From Syngnathus acus (Eukaryota > Chordata > Actinopteri > Syngnathiformes > Syngnathidae): a stretch of 64,000 bases of DNA. This document shows positions 38,172 through 48,723 of this stretch, piece after piece; the first letter of the stretch is position 1, and each line of letters starts with the position of its first letter. The notes under the pieces were generated by a model. The model did not search any database, was not told the DNA's origin, and worked only from the letters and a program-made list of their open reading frames with translations. The stretch spans positions 12,503,693-12,567,692 of the forward strand of contig NC_051088.1 in the NCBI RefSeq assembly GCF_901709675.1, in the 5' to 3' direction. The translations under genes and the position numbers were made by a program.

Positions 38172-39607
38172 TCAAAGGCCAGTCGTCATGTTGAGCTCAG
38201 AACGTTGCGGGGACATCTCAGGCGTCGCTTCAAACATTGCGCCGTATTTTGATGGCCTGAGAAGGTGGAAGTGGAATAAGGGTTCATTATTAACGCAAGC
38301 AAGGGATGCAACTGTGTGTTGCCGTGTTTGGCGGCCTGCACCTGAGAGCGTGTCCCTCAAAGCCCAACGCCGTGATGAAGATGTTGATGAGGACCGTGAA
38401 GAACACCATAACAGTCGCCACATTGTTCATCTTGTTCAACTTGGCATGTTTACGCACGTCGTTCAGATCGTACTTCACTGTTGCCACAGAAGCAAAACAA
38501 ATTAGTCATACGAAAAGAAGACTTGGGGAAAATGTCAGGGCAAAACAGGTAACGTCAAAGCGGGCCTTTCAGTTACTTGCCTATAAAAACGAGCAGAAGC
38601 CCCACAATGACTTGCAGCGTAATGGACAGACACAGGAGGACAATGAGGGGGATGTAGAAACGATACTGCGGCCCCACATAGAGAACGGTCTTCAACTGGG
38701 ACGAGTTGGCCATCAGCAAGGCCACATCCAGCATGCTTTGAGCGGCACTCTTCTTGGTGGCATAGTGGTTCATGTTGATGGGCCGATACACCTTGCCTGA
38801 GGGAGATGTTACCGCCTATGGAGGACACCACAGATCTGACTCGACAAGTAGTATTCGTGCTTGCACTCATTTGGGTGAGCGTCCAAGCAAGGTTATAATG
38901 GCTTTTTTGATTTCTGGTTTCAAAATGTATCCATCAATTGGTTATGTCTGTAAAATATTATTATGAGGTGATTATAAAATGAACTAGTTTTATAGTTTTA
39001 CAGCTCTCTGAAGGGCGACCGTGATTTTTAATGTTGCCAGCAACAAATATTTGACCTCCCTGCACTTTTGCAAACCTCAGAGAGGTGCTTGTTTGTTTGA
39101 TCACTAAGCACTTGGACGTGGAGCTACAAAAGGGAGTGGCGCCCACACTCACAGGGCGGTGACTCACCTGGGCAGACAACAAACCGTGATCATCGACACT
39201 TTCACAACAGCTCAAGTACTGTACGTAGGTACGGAGGTAAATAGACCATCTATTGGAGTACGTGGGAAAAAATGCAAGGGGAACTTCTGTTTTGTTGCGC
39301 TTTGTTCACACATACCCACACGGGAAGAAATGCAAGGGGAAATTTCTGTTTTGTTCATCTTTGTTTACACACACTCACATGTAGGCTCAAGGCATTTTGC
39401 CATGTTTTTACAAAATCCTGTTGTACAGGTAGGTGCAACATGACACTTAAACTCAACTTTCTCTGAGTACAACGTGCTCATTCATCAAGAAATATCAGTG
39501 GGGAAAAAAAATCACTGACATTTATTTATCTATCTTACCTCTATGTCTTTGTCATTGGGTTTATTGAGAGCGACGGCCTCCCCGTTGAGTGTGTGTTCTC
39601 TATCCAT
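38172..39607 (-). CDS. ninj1: Ninjurin (NINJ1-like), plasma membrane rupture/adhesion protein
   Basis: Exons in transcript order: 39539-39607 (start codon at 39605-39607), 38581-38791, 38342-38477 and 38172-38256, giving 166 residues (human NINJ1 has 152). Diagnostic text: RPINMNHYATKKSAAQSMLD, VALLMANSSQLKTVL, then two membrane helices near residues 69-93 and 112-133, with YDLNDVRKHAKLNKMNN between them. The family oligomerises through the amphipathic helices before TM1 to rupture dying-cell membranes, and it was first described as a nerve-injury adhesion protein. NINJ1 is favoured over NINJ2 by the loop sequence, but some residues are NINJ2-like, so the symbol is provisional. Intron 2 uses a GC donor (G|GCAAGT at 38575-38581). 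The frame is open upstream of the chosen ATG to 39691, so a longer N-terminus cannot be excluded. Confidence 0.82.
39270..39381. repeat. Two-copy tandem repeat (about 57 bp) in a ninjurin intron
   Basis: AATGCAAGGGGAA followed by TTCTGTTTTGTT and a TTTGTT(C/T)ACACA block occurs twice in succession, with small differences. Confidence 0.6.
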
Positions 39608-39869
39608 ATCGTCTTTCTTCTGTCCTTCTTTGTCAAGTGACTTCCTCTTGCTCTTGACGCCTGAAGTATTTCGAAAGGCAGTCTTAGGAAACTGAAAAGA
39701 AAGAGGTATTCAAATGCTGACACAGACAGGATGAGCAAGTCAAGACGCTCCTCTGGTTACACTGGGAAGAGGGACGTTCTCAGTCTAATAAGGAAGATCA
39801 CAGTGTAAAATAAATGTGGCATGTTTCAGCCCATCCTCTGAGAGCGTGACCCCGCCCCTCACCGTTACC

Positions 39870-40200
39870 ACAGGTGTCAAAAGTGAGGCCCGGGGGCCAG
39901 ATCTGGTCCGTCATATGTGGCCTGCAAAAGAAAATCGTGTGCGTTACCATCCATGGTCCTTCCTGTACCGACATTTCATATTGTCATAAGTCATGAATAA
40001 TAATGTTGAAATATTGCATGTATTTTCTTGTTACTAAACCCATTTTCAATTTGAACAATACAGAACAAAATGAAGAAAAGTCCAAAAAAATTCAAAACTA
40101 GGTGTCCATCAATTTGTTGTTTAAATGTAATGATAGGAGGAGGCTATTAACCATTTATGTGGTTTTACTCAACCCACGAAACTTGCAAAGGTTGAAATGG
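39870..40200. mobile_element. hAT-like non-autonomous element fragment
   Basis: The stretch begins GGTGTCAAAAGTGAGGCC then CGGGGGCCAGATCTGG and ATGTGGCCTGC, which matches the terminal sequence of abundant fish hAT elements (ends CAGGGGTGTCAAAC in the consensus I remember). The interior is AT-rich and non-coding and the right end is unclear. It lies between the divergent ninjurin and mrpl49 genes. Confidence 0.5.
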
Positions 40201-40269
40201 AACATGCCTTATTGACCTCGCTGTTTTCCACTTTTACCAGCAGGGGGCAGTGCTCTTCATTTTTCAAGC

Positions 40270-40324
40270 AGACAACCGGAAGCTCTTGTATAACTTCCGC
40301 CCTTCGGGACAGTCCCCACTTAAC
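40270..40324 (+). promoter_or_regulatory. mrpl49: mrpl49 proximal promoter with ETS motifs
   Basis: ACCGGAAG at 40275-40282 and an inverted ACTTCCGC near 40293-40300 are consensus ETS-type sites, which are typical of promoters for mitochondrial ribosomal proteins. They lie within 50 bases of the start codon. Confidence 0.4.
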
Positions 40325-40834
40325 ATGGCGGTGTACTTTGCCTTTCGTTCGGCAGCGTTGCGTGAAGCCCTTGGGTTACGTAGGGGCACGCCGGGGTCTC
40401 CCAGTGCTATTGTGGGACTCAGGTTTCTATGTGCCGCAAAAGCGCCATTCCAAGAATCCACAGAGGAATATGAATTTGTCGAGCGTCTTATACCGCCCTC
40501 ACGGGTCCCCACTCCGCCCAAGCACTCCGGACCGACGCCGTCTGGCTGGACCCCTCCGGCTGAGTCTCCGCCGTCACTCCCTTATATGATTCGCCGCTCC
40601 CGCATGCACAACATTCCGGTGTACACCGACGTGACCCACGGTAACCGCTTGATGACTTTGGTCCGGAAGGTGGAGGGCGACATTTGGGCTCTGGAGAAAG
40701 ATGTCAAAGAGTACCTGAAGGACGTGACTGGCAAACAATTGCCCACTCAAGTCAACGAGGTCACGATGACATTGAGGGTGAAAGGACATTTTGATAAGGA
40801 GCTGAAGGAATGGTTGATCAGTAAAGGCTTCTGA
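40325..40834 (+). CDS. mrpl49: Mitochondrial large ribosomal subunit protein mL49
   Basis: A single uninterrupted frame of 169 residues (human 166). The first 45 residues are basic and hydrophobic without acidic residues until the EESTEE-type region, as in a mitochondrial targeting peptide. The conserved body includes [41 protein letters not shown] and the C-terminal IF3-like part ending [10 protein letters not shown]. The protein is part of the 39S subunit in the mitochondrial matrix. The ATG at 40325 is preferred over one 75 bases upstream because the shorter form begins [17 protein letters not shown], a good presequence. The human gene is split by introns, whereas this one is not. AATAAA follows at 41034-41039. 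Confidence 0.92.
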   Translation: MAVYFAFRSAALREALGLRRGTPGSPSAIVGLRFLCAAKAPFQESTEEYEFVERLIPPSRVPTPPKHSGPTPSGWTPPAESPPSLPYMIRRSRMHNIPVYTDVTHGNRLMTLVRKVEGDIWALEKDVKEYLKDVTGKQLPTQVNEVTMTLRVKGHFDKELKEWLISKGF

Positions 40835-41033
40835 AAGAGCTTGGACGATGGCAAGTGGCAACTTCCATGAGTCAGATTCACTCGCGTGTACCACGTGACA
40901 GAAAGTGACACCAAAAAGACGCTGCTTGGACTCTTGAGAACTTCATAAATGCATCATTCATCGATGCATCTCCATGAGAGCCATACTGTGTCGCTCATCG
41001 TTATTAATGTCTGAATTGCTTCTAATGAGTCCA

Positions 41034-41039
41034 AATAAA
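41034..41039 (+). terminator. mrpl49: mrpl49 polyadenylation signal
   Basis: AATAAA 200 nt after the mrpl49 stop. The haus7 signal on the other strand (TTTATT, 41262-41267) lies about 225 bp further on, so the two genes converge with nearly touching 3' ends. Confidence 0.6.
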
Positions 41040-41370
41040 TGTGTATTAAGTGTTGACAGTTGTACATACGCGACTGTTTAATTTCTTACGACACCGTGTG
41101 CCATGTTGTTTACTCAACAATTATGCCTTCAAGTATGTATAAGAACCAATCTGAGGATTAAGCATTGCAACATGTTACTGCTTGATGTACAAGATGTGAA
41201 ATTGGCAATAAGCGCTTCTCAGTTTTCACACATTCAAAATTCTGAACAGATGAGTAAAATTTTTATTAATGTAGGACAATATCCAAGTACATTGAATACA
41301 GTTCCATTAAGAGAATAAAACAATGTAATTACAAATTATTTAACATTTACAAATGAGATGAAAAAAATAT

Positions 41371-43660
41371 TCATGTATTCTTGGCTGCACTTAGGTGGGA
41401 GAGAGAAGCTTTGTATCGCTCCGTTAGTTTATCCAGTTGATCATCTGAGAAACACAAAACAAGAACAAAAATCTTGATTATGGAATCTACAAAAACCCTT
41501 GATTAAAATCTCTTATTAAAGAAAGCAATTAAAGTATTGTAGTTTGTTTCCATCTTGTGGCATCTTCAGGCAACTTTTTGGGAGGTCCATCCAAATAGCA
41601 TTCATTGTACCGTCTCACTTTCCTGAAACATTTATTTACTGTGAAATATGGATGTTAGATATTGACTAATAATCTTCATACCAATGAAGCAATAGAAAAT
41701 CAAATGCGTAAAATAACTCACATATGGTGCCCTCTCCTTGGCTCGTGCAACAACGCTTTGTCTGGAAGTGGCTCACAAACTGCTTCACAGCCGTTGATGC
41801 TTCCGATACCTCGTTCAGCATTTCCAACTCCTGTAGAAAGTCGCATCCAAGTGAGCTCCTGATTCATCTTCAACAAATTGTGCTTGTGCTTGTACCGTTG
41901 AGAAAGCTTGCAGAAGTTCATAGACTCTCTGGAAGACCTGTGGGTCTGCGCTAAAGCGAGGTCTCTCTTTTGTGCAAAAAACTCTCAGGTGTGTCTCTTC
42001 CACGTGGCAGAACGTGGTCATCAGCTGCTGGAGGTCGCACATGGCCACATGCAGCGCACGGCAAGCAGAGGCACGGGCATTTGGCTCCTCTTTTGTTGTC
42101 AGGAACTCACACTGAGTTGAGAAGAGCAGAAATCATTTTTAAAGAACTACATTATTGACTTGTAAGTGGCAGTAGTTTTGCTAATTATGACTCAGTAGCC
42201 ATGTTAAAGGTCATACCTCAGACTTTAGCTGCTCCAGCATGGAGTGAGTAGATTTAATAAGGGCGGCACTGCTCTCAGCATTGTCTCTTCTTGGCTTGGT
42301 TGATTTAGCGCTTTTGCATAAAACCCTTCTGATAGAAATACAGATAGATGGGAAGCAGACGAATGACGGAAAATGCTCAAGAAGCAGGTTCTGGAGGAAG
42401 AGTGCAACATACGGGACATTTGAAAAACAGGGGTCCAGCGAAGGCGTGACCATTTGTGCAAGATTCTCATCTGTAAAAACCGTGTCGAGCAAGATCTTCA
42501 TATCATGCGCAGTGGATGCACTTAAGTCCGAGACCTCAGCGATAAGATTTTCCAGGAACTGAAGCTGCTGGTGGCAACTGGCATCACCCTGGAGGAGGAA
42601 ACATTACAGGGACACAAAATACTTGGTGTACGCACGACAACGTTGACCGTGCACACTGAGCCAGTCAAAGGAGTACAAGGGTTGGCCACAAAAGTTTTCC
42701 CACCTTGATTAAGTCCAGGCTGTCTCCTCTGCACAGCATCAGGTCCTGTCCAAGTGCAGCCATCCCTGTTTAGAAAGGCAGAACACGTGAAGAAGTGCTG
42801 CTAAGGGCAACATCTATACAAATCTCTTGGGGTTGCCATTGTTTTCAATTTAAATCCCCATTTTTCCCATCCACAATTTTATAAACCTGAAGATTTGCCA
42901 AATGTGAAGTACACTTTTCATCAAGCATGCAAATAATTTAAAGACCATCATATTACCGTTTGTCAAAATATCAGGATTACGGGTTCTTAATGCATTCTCT
43001 TTCAAACTGGCCAAGTTTGGATCAATACTGGGAAGACAGAAGAGGTCATTTTAACAAATCATTACATTTACTGACGTGCATATACATGCAAAACGTATGT
43101 CATGTTTTCCCAACCTGCAGCAGACCCAAGTCAGTATGTCAGTACGAAGCTGGGAAGGAGTGCAGAGCAGCTGTAGCATGTCCTCAGACTCTTCTATGTA
43201 CACACATTCCAGCAAGGGACACGGCATAGCCTCAAAAAAGACAAACACGTCTTACATTAATGACATTTGTCAGGTGTCAGAGGTATTGAAGCTGGTGTTG
43301 TTTGCATTTATATATCCTGGAAACGTTGTTTAAAATATATATATTTTTAAATGGTCAAACTGAAAACAAAGTTTGGTTGGGATCGCAGAACAAATGTAAT
43401 CAAGAACTGCAATATCAATGATGGGATGCAGACAGAATGGGTTTATGTAAACAAATTCCTAAGGTTCATAACAGATTCTAATCAAATCGGTAGCATCTGA
43501 ATATCCATCTTTCTATTCTGGTACTTCATCTGAAGAAAAGCTAAGACTGAACAGAAGGCAACAAGCGACAAAAAGTACTATAATAACGAAACAAATAAGT
43601 TACCAGCAGGCGTGAATAAATGCGCCGAGCCTGCTCCGTCTCGTTCGAAACAGCCGCCAT
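41371..43660 (-). CDS. haus7: HAUS augmin-like complex subunit 7
   Basis: Exons in transcript order: 43604-43660, 43115-43230, 42957-43027, 42704-42765, 42413-42588, 42217-42328, 41896-42111, 41722-41830 and 41371-41444. They join in phase to 330 residues (human 368). Recognition rests on CPLLECVYIEESEDMLQLLC and TPSQLRTDILTWVC (human [34 protein letters not shown]), and on LGQDLMLCRGDSLDLIK. HAUS7 belongs to the eight-subunit augmin complex that recruits gamma-tubulin to spindle microtubules. The C-terminal half is predicted helical and weakly conserved, so the last exon is assigned mainly by phase: ATA T joined to AT GAT gives IYDDQLDKLTERY. The 84-nt intron 42329-42412 has no stop in frame. 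Confidence 0.83.
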
Positions 43661-43975
43661 GTTCTTCGTCACTGACAAGAGCGCGCATGCGCACTGGTGG
43701 AGGCGCCGCGACGCTTTTACCACGGCCCCCTCCTGTCCGCAGGTGGCAGCATTGAGCACAACAGTCTACAACCTACCAGAAATTTGGAAGTGTACAAAGA
43801 AGAAACCCATTTCCGAGTCGAAACGTTATCGCTCGCTAGCGGAATAAGAAACCTTTTCAACCTATTGTCACGTTTCGGTGTTGGTTTTAAAGAACATCTT
43901 AAGACTGTGGTGGAGTCTAGCGACTTGAATTTTGTGTAGCCCACAAGACCGCCGCTACCCATCTCTGCCTTCAAA
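43661..43975. promoter_or_regulatory. Bidirectional promoter of haus7 and las1l with NRF1 site
   Basis: The two start codons point away from each other and are 315 bp apart. CGCGCATGCGCA at 43682-43693 is a perfect match to the palindromic NRF1 consensus, a common feature of CpG-island bidirectional promoters of housekeeping genes. The surrounding 60 bases are CpG-rich. Confidence 0.6.
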
Positions 43976-45673
43976 ATGAAGAAAAAGGTATCCGAGAAAA
44001 ATCGCCATGTGGTAGCGTGGCTCAACAAAGCTGAATGGGATCAAGTACGAGAATATCTTTACTCCAAAGATTCCAGTCTACAGAAGAATGCCCTTAATAG
44101 GATTTCGGCATGGAAAGCAAGGTACGCCAACAGTACTCCTGTGGCAATGGACTGCAGCGCCGACTTGGTGAGGTGTCAGGTGCTGGACCGTTCCGAAAAG
44201 CTGGACTCTCATGAACTGGTTCTGCTTTATGGAACGGCCCTGGTGAGATTTACTAACCTGATCACCGAACGCCAGCAAGGAAAAATGTCCCGGTCGTTAA
44301 GGAGACTGGCCGGGAACTTGAACATCCCAGAATGGATCGTAAACATTAGGCATGAAGTCACCCATCGAAAACTCCCTGCGTTGAAAATGTGTCGGAAGGC
44401 ATGCGAGGTGGTTCTGGAGTGGCTCCAGCAGGAATATTGGTCCAGACAGTTGGGAGGTGTGCCCAGTGGAGACTTGGACGCACAGTCTGATGGAGAGGAT
44501 GCAGAGATGGACATGAAACAGCAAGAAGACAAGCTGATTGCAAGGCAAAAAGAAATGGAAGCTTATAAGAATGCAAGGGAACTTTTGATCTCTTACGAAA
44601 AGGAGCAGTATGATGCTTGTGGGGGCGTACGTGAAGAAAAAAGGCTAGACCCTTTGGCGGATATGAGCTGGATACTCGGCGAGATAAAACATTTTTCTGT
44701 TGAGTTTGCCGAGTTGCTTATTGAGGTCCTCTTGGAAGATGGCTTCCTTGTTCCAACAGCTGAACAATTGTCATCATTAGCCTGTGACACCTCAGAGAGT
44801 GACTGGTTTTGTCCCACAAAGCCCAAACTCCCTCCAACTTTCCTGCGTTTTTGGCTCCCCCTTCTGAAAACGCTTAACTCGCCCACCTTCATCCATCTCT
44901 TCCTGGAGAGACTCTTTGCTGAACTGAAGCTTAACACCTGCGAGCAGAGCAAACACAGGATGTACTACACTTCTGGGTGGATCTCGGAAGTAATGCTCTG
45001 TAACAGCAACAAAAATGATTATCACTTTGAAACAAAGACACAGAGGAAAGCTAGGTTGAAGGACAGAATTTTTGTCAACCGCATCCAGCTGATGTGGCAG
45101 CAGCTTCTGTCCGCCTGCTTGGATGCTCCCTGTGCTAGTACGCCTTACCTGCTCCAATTAGTCTTGGAGGACATGGAGCATCCTCTTCCTCTGGAAACCC
45201 AGCAGAGGCTGATGCAACTCTGCTCCATCTACACTCAGACAGAACCTTCTGATCCAGACACAGAGCAGGAAAAGCGGCCTATTTACACACTGGAGAGTTT
45301 GCATGAGAAACTGCAACGTTCAAAGCGCCACGGCCATTCGGAACCGCAGAAGCGAACAGCAGAAGACAACAAATGGTCAGATGCTGAGGTGGAGAAAGCA
45401 AAAGTGCTCCGGGGTTCCCCGTGGCAAGTGTGCTTTGATAAAGTTTTGTGGAGAAATTTCCCTCTTGGAAAAGTCCCCGGCCAATCAGATGAGCCCTCGT
45501 GCCTGATGCTGGACAATTATTCGACTATGACCGTGTCTGACCAGCCAGCGGAGATGGAGAGCAGCACGGCGCAGAACGTCTCGGGACTTTCTGCTTCCAC
45601 GAGGACAGCTGATGGTTTTCTTTGGAGCCACAGTGACCTCAGCAAGCTCAAAACTGGACTGCAACTTTTTTGA
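43976..45673 (+). CDS. las1l: LAS1-like ribosome biogenesis protein (HEPN endonuclease)
   Basis: A single 565-residue frame. It matches LAS1L from VVAWLNKAEWDQVREYL at the N-terminus to the identical C-terminal LKTGLQLF. The HEPN catalytic motif is RHEVTH at residues 125-130 (human RHELTHK), which makes the ITS2 cut in pre-rRNA within the LAS1L-NOL9 complex in the nucleolus. A second conserved block, ARELLISYEKEQYDA (near 200), and EDGFLVPTAEQL follow; the C-terminal part includes GSPWQVCFDKVLWRNFPLGK. It is shorter than human (734) mainly because the long acidic low-complexity region is reduced. The human gene has many introns; here the whole coding region is one exon with no disruption. AATAAA is at 45887-45892. 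Confidence 0.93.
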   Translation: MKKKVSEKNRHVVAWLNKAEWDQVREYLYSKDSSLQKNALNRISAWKARYANSTPVAMDCSADLVRCQVLDRSEKLDSHELVLLYGTALVRFTNLITERQQGKMSRSLRRLAGNLNIPEWIVNIRHEVTHRKLPALKMCRKACEVVLEWLQQEYWSRQLGGVPSGDLDAQSDGEDAEMDMKQQEDKLIARQKEMEAYKNARELLISYEKEQYDACGGVREEKRLDPLADMSWILGEIKHFSVEFAELLIEVLLEDGFLVPTAEQLSSLACDTSESDWFCPTKPKLPPTFLRFWLPLLKTLNSPTFIHLFLERLFAELKLNTCEQSKHRMYYTSGWISEVMLCNSNKNDYHFETKTQRKARLKDRIFVNRIQLMWQQLLSACLDAPCASTPYLLQLVLEDMEHPLPLETQQRLMQLCSIYTQTEPSDPDTEQEKRPIYTLESLHEKLQRSKRHGHSEPQKRTAEDNKWSDAEVEKAKVLRGSPWQVCFDKVLWRNFPLGKVPGQSDEPSCLMLDNYSTMTVSDQPAEMESSTAQNVSGLSASTRTADGFLWSHSDLSKLKTGLQLF

Positions 45674-45886
45674 GTCTAATGTCAAATATACAGGCTGGTT
45701 GTTAAAAGCACATCTTTTAGTGGATACCAGTATTCATTATTCTTATTTAAAAATTAAAGAATTCTCGACAAAACTGACACTTTCTACTGACTTTTTAAAC
45801 ACCAATTATCATGTAAGAAAACAGCAGTTACCTTCTCCCCGACAATCTGACATGGTGGCGTGTAATGTTTTTTTGTCTATGTGGTC

Positions 45887-45892
45887 AATAAA
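45887..45892 (+). terminator. las1l: las1l polyadenylation signal
   Basis: AATAAA followed by GTTGTTGTG, 214 nt after the stop codon. Confidence 0.65.
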
Positions 45893-46780
45893 AGTTGTTG
45901 TGCATTCAGATTCTATTTTTTTTTTTTTTTTTTTTTTACAGCGCTTTTTTCCCTCACCCTTAGGGTCATGGGGCTGCTTTCCCAGCTGGCTTTGTGCAAA
46001 ACAACCTGCACTTGTCTCAGTCACGGTGTACATCTCAACAAACAAACCACTCACACAATCCAAAAACCAAAGAAGTATGTTCTTGGAAGCGGGGAGGGTC
46101 ATGTGGAAGGAAACAGGATCATAATAGGGATATTCATCTTTTAAATGAAATTTGAGGGTAAGCAACAGGTGACTTAAACTTTTAAAAGCACATCAGGCCT
46201 TCAAAGTTTTACTACATAATGCTGTCGTCTAACAGCCGAATGGCAAAATTCACTCAAAATCTTAGGTCGATGAAAATTTATTTTTCCTCTGCGCAGCGTT
46301 GACTGTGCAGATCTTCCCATCTCTATCTGTTAACAGATTACAACCTGCTGCAGATGACTCTAAACATAGTGGCTCGTTTCACTTTATTTCAAGCTATTTG
46401 TTTGGTCTCACAGTCTTGGCTTCGTCATGTCAACATTTTAATAATGTGGGCTATGCAATTGACATGAGAAGATGAGCGCATTTCAGGTTCATTCTGAAAT
46501 TGTACCTGAAATCCCAATGTCTCCAACTTTTTGAAAGTACGTAAACGTAACTGGCAAAATGGAGGCCACACGTTTCGTGTTCAAACTCCAGTTTTATTTT
46601 TTTACCAAAAAACATTCATAATATAGGATTAGCACCACACACATGTTTTACTGATGTATACGTACATGCATAATGTTGAGAAGCGGTATCAGACAGTTAC
46701 GTTTACAAACAAAACAAAAACACGTTTGTTTCGTGGATAACAACAAAAGCAAAAACTACATACGTCATTAAACGCAACAC
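45893..46780. other. Intergenic region between las1l and crebzf
   Basis: No gene seen. It holds a 21-nt poly-T near 45917. Open frames here are short and run through this tract. Confidence 0.55.
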
Positions 46781-47114
46781 CGCGCCATCTTGAAAGTTGA
46801 GTTAGGAGGCCTTCCAGTTCCTGCAGAGCCTTCCCCACGACAAGCCACTTTTGGATGTGCGCCTTGTGATCTACCGAGAAAATTATTCGAAACTAATATT
46901 TTCCTCCACGATCACCCATCTGTATCATCGCGACTTCGTCCAGGTTTGCGAAGAACGGTAAATTAGTCGTCCAGATGTCGTGCGTCACCCGTGTATTTAT
47001 TTAGCGCTTAAACTAGCTTTAGCAAACAAGCTCGCAAGAACGACGCGATCGGACTAGGCGACTGCTTCAAAAAACAACTTGGATAAATCGTTACTTTTCT
47101 CTTGGAACTGAAAG
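46755..47114 (+). promoter_or_regulatory. crebzf: crebzf promoter and non-coding first exon
   Basis: A GCCATCTTG (YY1-like) motif at 46784-46792 and a TACGTCAT half CRE near 46761 precede GC-rich sequence. A non-coding exon ends at 47114 before GTAAAA. The matching acceptor is at 47896-47897 (TTTACAG), 52 bases before the start codon. Exon left edge not defined. Confidence 0.45.
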
Positions 47115-47949
47115 GTAAAACATCTTCGATTAAGTTTGAATGGTCTTTGTAATTGCTTTGATCTGGGCCATGCTAACATTCGCTAAAGGCGCTAAAAACT
47201 ATAGCGTAGGACGCAAATAAATTACACTAAATGTATTAGTTCTGTAACGACGTTTGGCAAGCAAACTTGATCAACAAAGATTTGCACCGTTAATCGGATT
47301 TTACGTGCGCTCGAGAAGTGTATAAGGACTTTGTGTGTTTCGGCTAGTTCCGGTTGCCGTCGAGAAGTAACCTAGGTCAAACGTTAAGCATGCGGTCGTT
47401 GAGTAAAATGGTGGCGCCTTAAAGCGAATGGCTCCGAACATTTGTGCTTTTGTAATTCGGCATTTCTGGACTACTGCAGACAGAATAGCAACTTAAGTGC
47501 CGTTAAAGTTTCGCCATCACGACGTTTTAAGTTTTGCTTGGCCGTGAGCATGCTAAAATGACGTTGTTTTGTAATGTTTGCGTAACAAGCCAAAAGTCCA
47601 AACATTGTTGATTGATATTGTAATTATTTTTATTGAACATCAGGGCTCCAGAGAAGTTTTTTCCTCCATTTTATTTAAGCCCATTTCTATAATAGGTGTG
47701 TAGTATTGTACTAATGGATCCATTATAGTAAGTAGAATGGCTGACCTAGCTCACAGATTAAATATTATTCATTTGGACAGGTGTATCTAACAAAGTATAT
47801 TTTAATAGTAAGAGGCCCTGCAATCATAAATTGTTACGACTAAGTTTAAAAGTTTCTTACATTGAAATGTAAACATCTACTCTCTTTATCTTTACAGGAA
47901 TAAGTTCTGCACTTGCTGGACATTTATCACCTGTCCACGTCCAAACAAA

Positions 47950-48723
47950 ATGATAACCAGGAGAAGAGGCAATTGCAGCACTCCACTGAAGTCCCTGGAG
48001 GTTGAAGTGAGCACTGCTGTGAAAACCATAGAAGATCATCATCCATGTCTCCCCGAGGAGTTCCAAGTTGATGACTTCAATATGAGAACGGAGTTGGATG
48101 AATTTCTGGGAATCGAAGACCTGGAATGGTCTCCTGAGGGAGAGACAACGTCGCCAGTCTTTGACCTTGAGCTTGGTCATTTTTACAGCAGCAAGAATGA
48201 AGATTCTGGTGCAGAAGTATCAACCGCCTCCTCTCCAGGGAGTGGGTCATCCGCCATGAAGATGAGAAATAAGCAACGGCAAGCAAACCAAGTCAGCAAC
48301 AAAAATGCAATCGCTGCTCGGATGAATCGTCTCAAAAAGAAAGAGTATGTTAACAGCCTTGAAAAGAAGGTGGGCATCATGTCCACGGAAAATAACACGC
48401 TCAAAACAGAAAACGCTCAGCTGACCAAACGAGTGGAGGAATTGGAAGATGAGACCAGGTACCTGCGAGCTGTGCTGGCCAATGAGAGCATGTTAGCTCA
48501 GCTGTTGTCACGGCTGAGCGGTGTGAATGGCATGAAATTATCCTCCTCGCTTTTCCAGGGCGCCGACTCAAACGAGCACGACTACTCACTGCCACGGAAA
48601 CGTGTGAAAGTGGAGGCCAAAGAGACATCTGGTGGCGTGTGCCTCCACGTGGACAAGAACCATGTCTCTGTGGAGTTCTGCACTAAGTGTGCAGCCAGTG
48701 CAAGTGCCGCACTTAAAATGTAG
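47950..48723 (+). CDS. crebzf: CREBZF/Zhangfei bZIP transcription factor
   Basis: 257 residues with the coding part in one exon. An acidic N-terminal half (FLGIEDLEWSPEGE) is followed by a bZIP: basic region NKNAIAARMNRLKKKEY at 117-133 and a heptad leucine zipper through LKTENAQLTKRVEELEDE. Then come YLRAVLANES, LLSRLSGV, the HCF-1-binding tetrapeptide EHDY at 209-212, and a conserved tail GGVCLHVDKNHVSVEFC. CREBZF heterodimerises with ATF4-type partners, binds HCF-1 and dampens stress and nuclear receptor transcription. Human CREBZF has a longer N-terminus (354 residues). The frame is open upstream of the ATG to the splice acceptor, but no earlier ATG is present. Confidence 0.93.
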   Translation: MITRRRGNCSTPLKSLEVEVSTAVKTIEDHHPCLPEEFQVDDFNMRTELDEFLGIEDLEWSPEGETTSPVFDLELGHFYSSKNEDSGAEVSTASSPGSGSSAMKMRNKQRQANQVSNKNAIAARMNRLKKKEYVNSLEKKVGIMSTENNTLKTENAQLTKRVEELEDETRYLRAVLANESMLAQLLSRLSGVNGMKLSSSLFQGADSNEHDYSLPRKRVKVEAKETSGGVCLHVDKNHVSVEFCTKCAASASAALKM

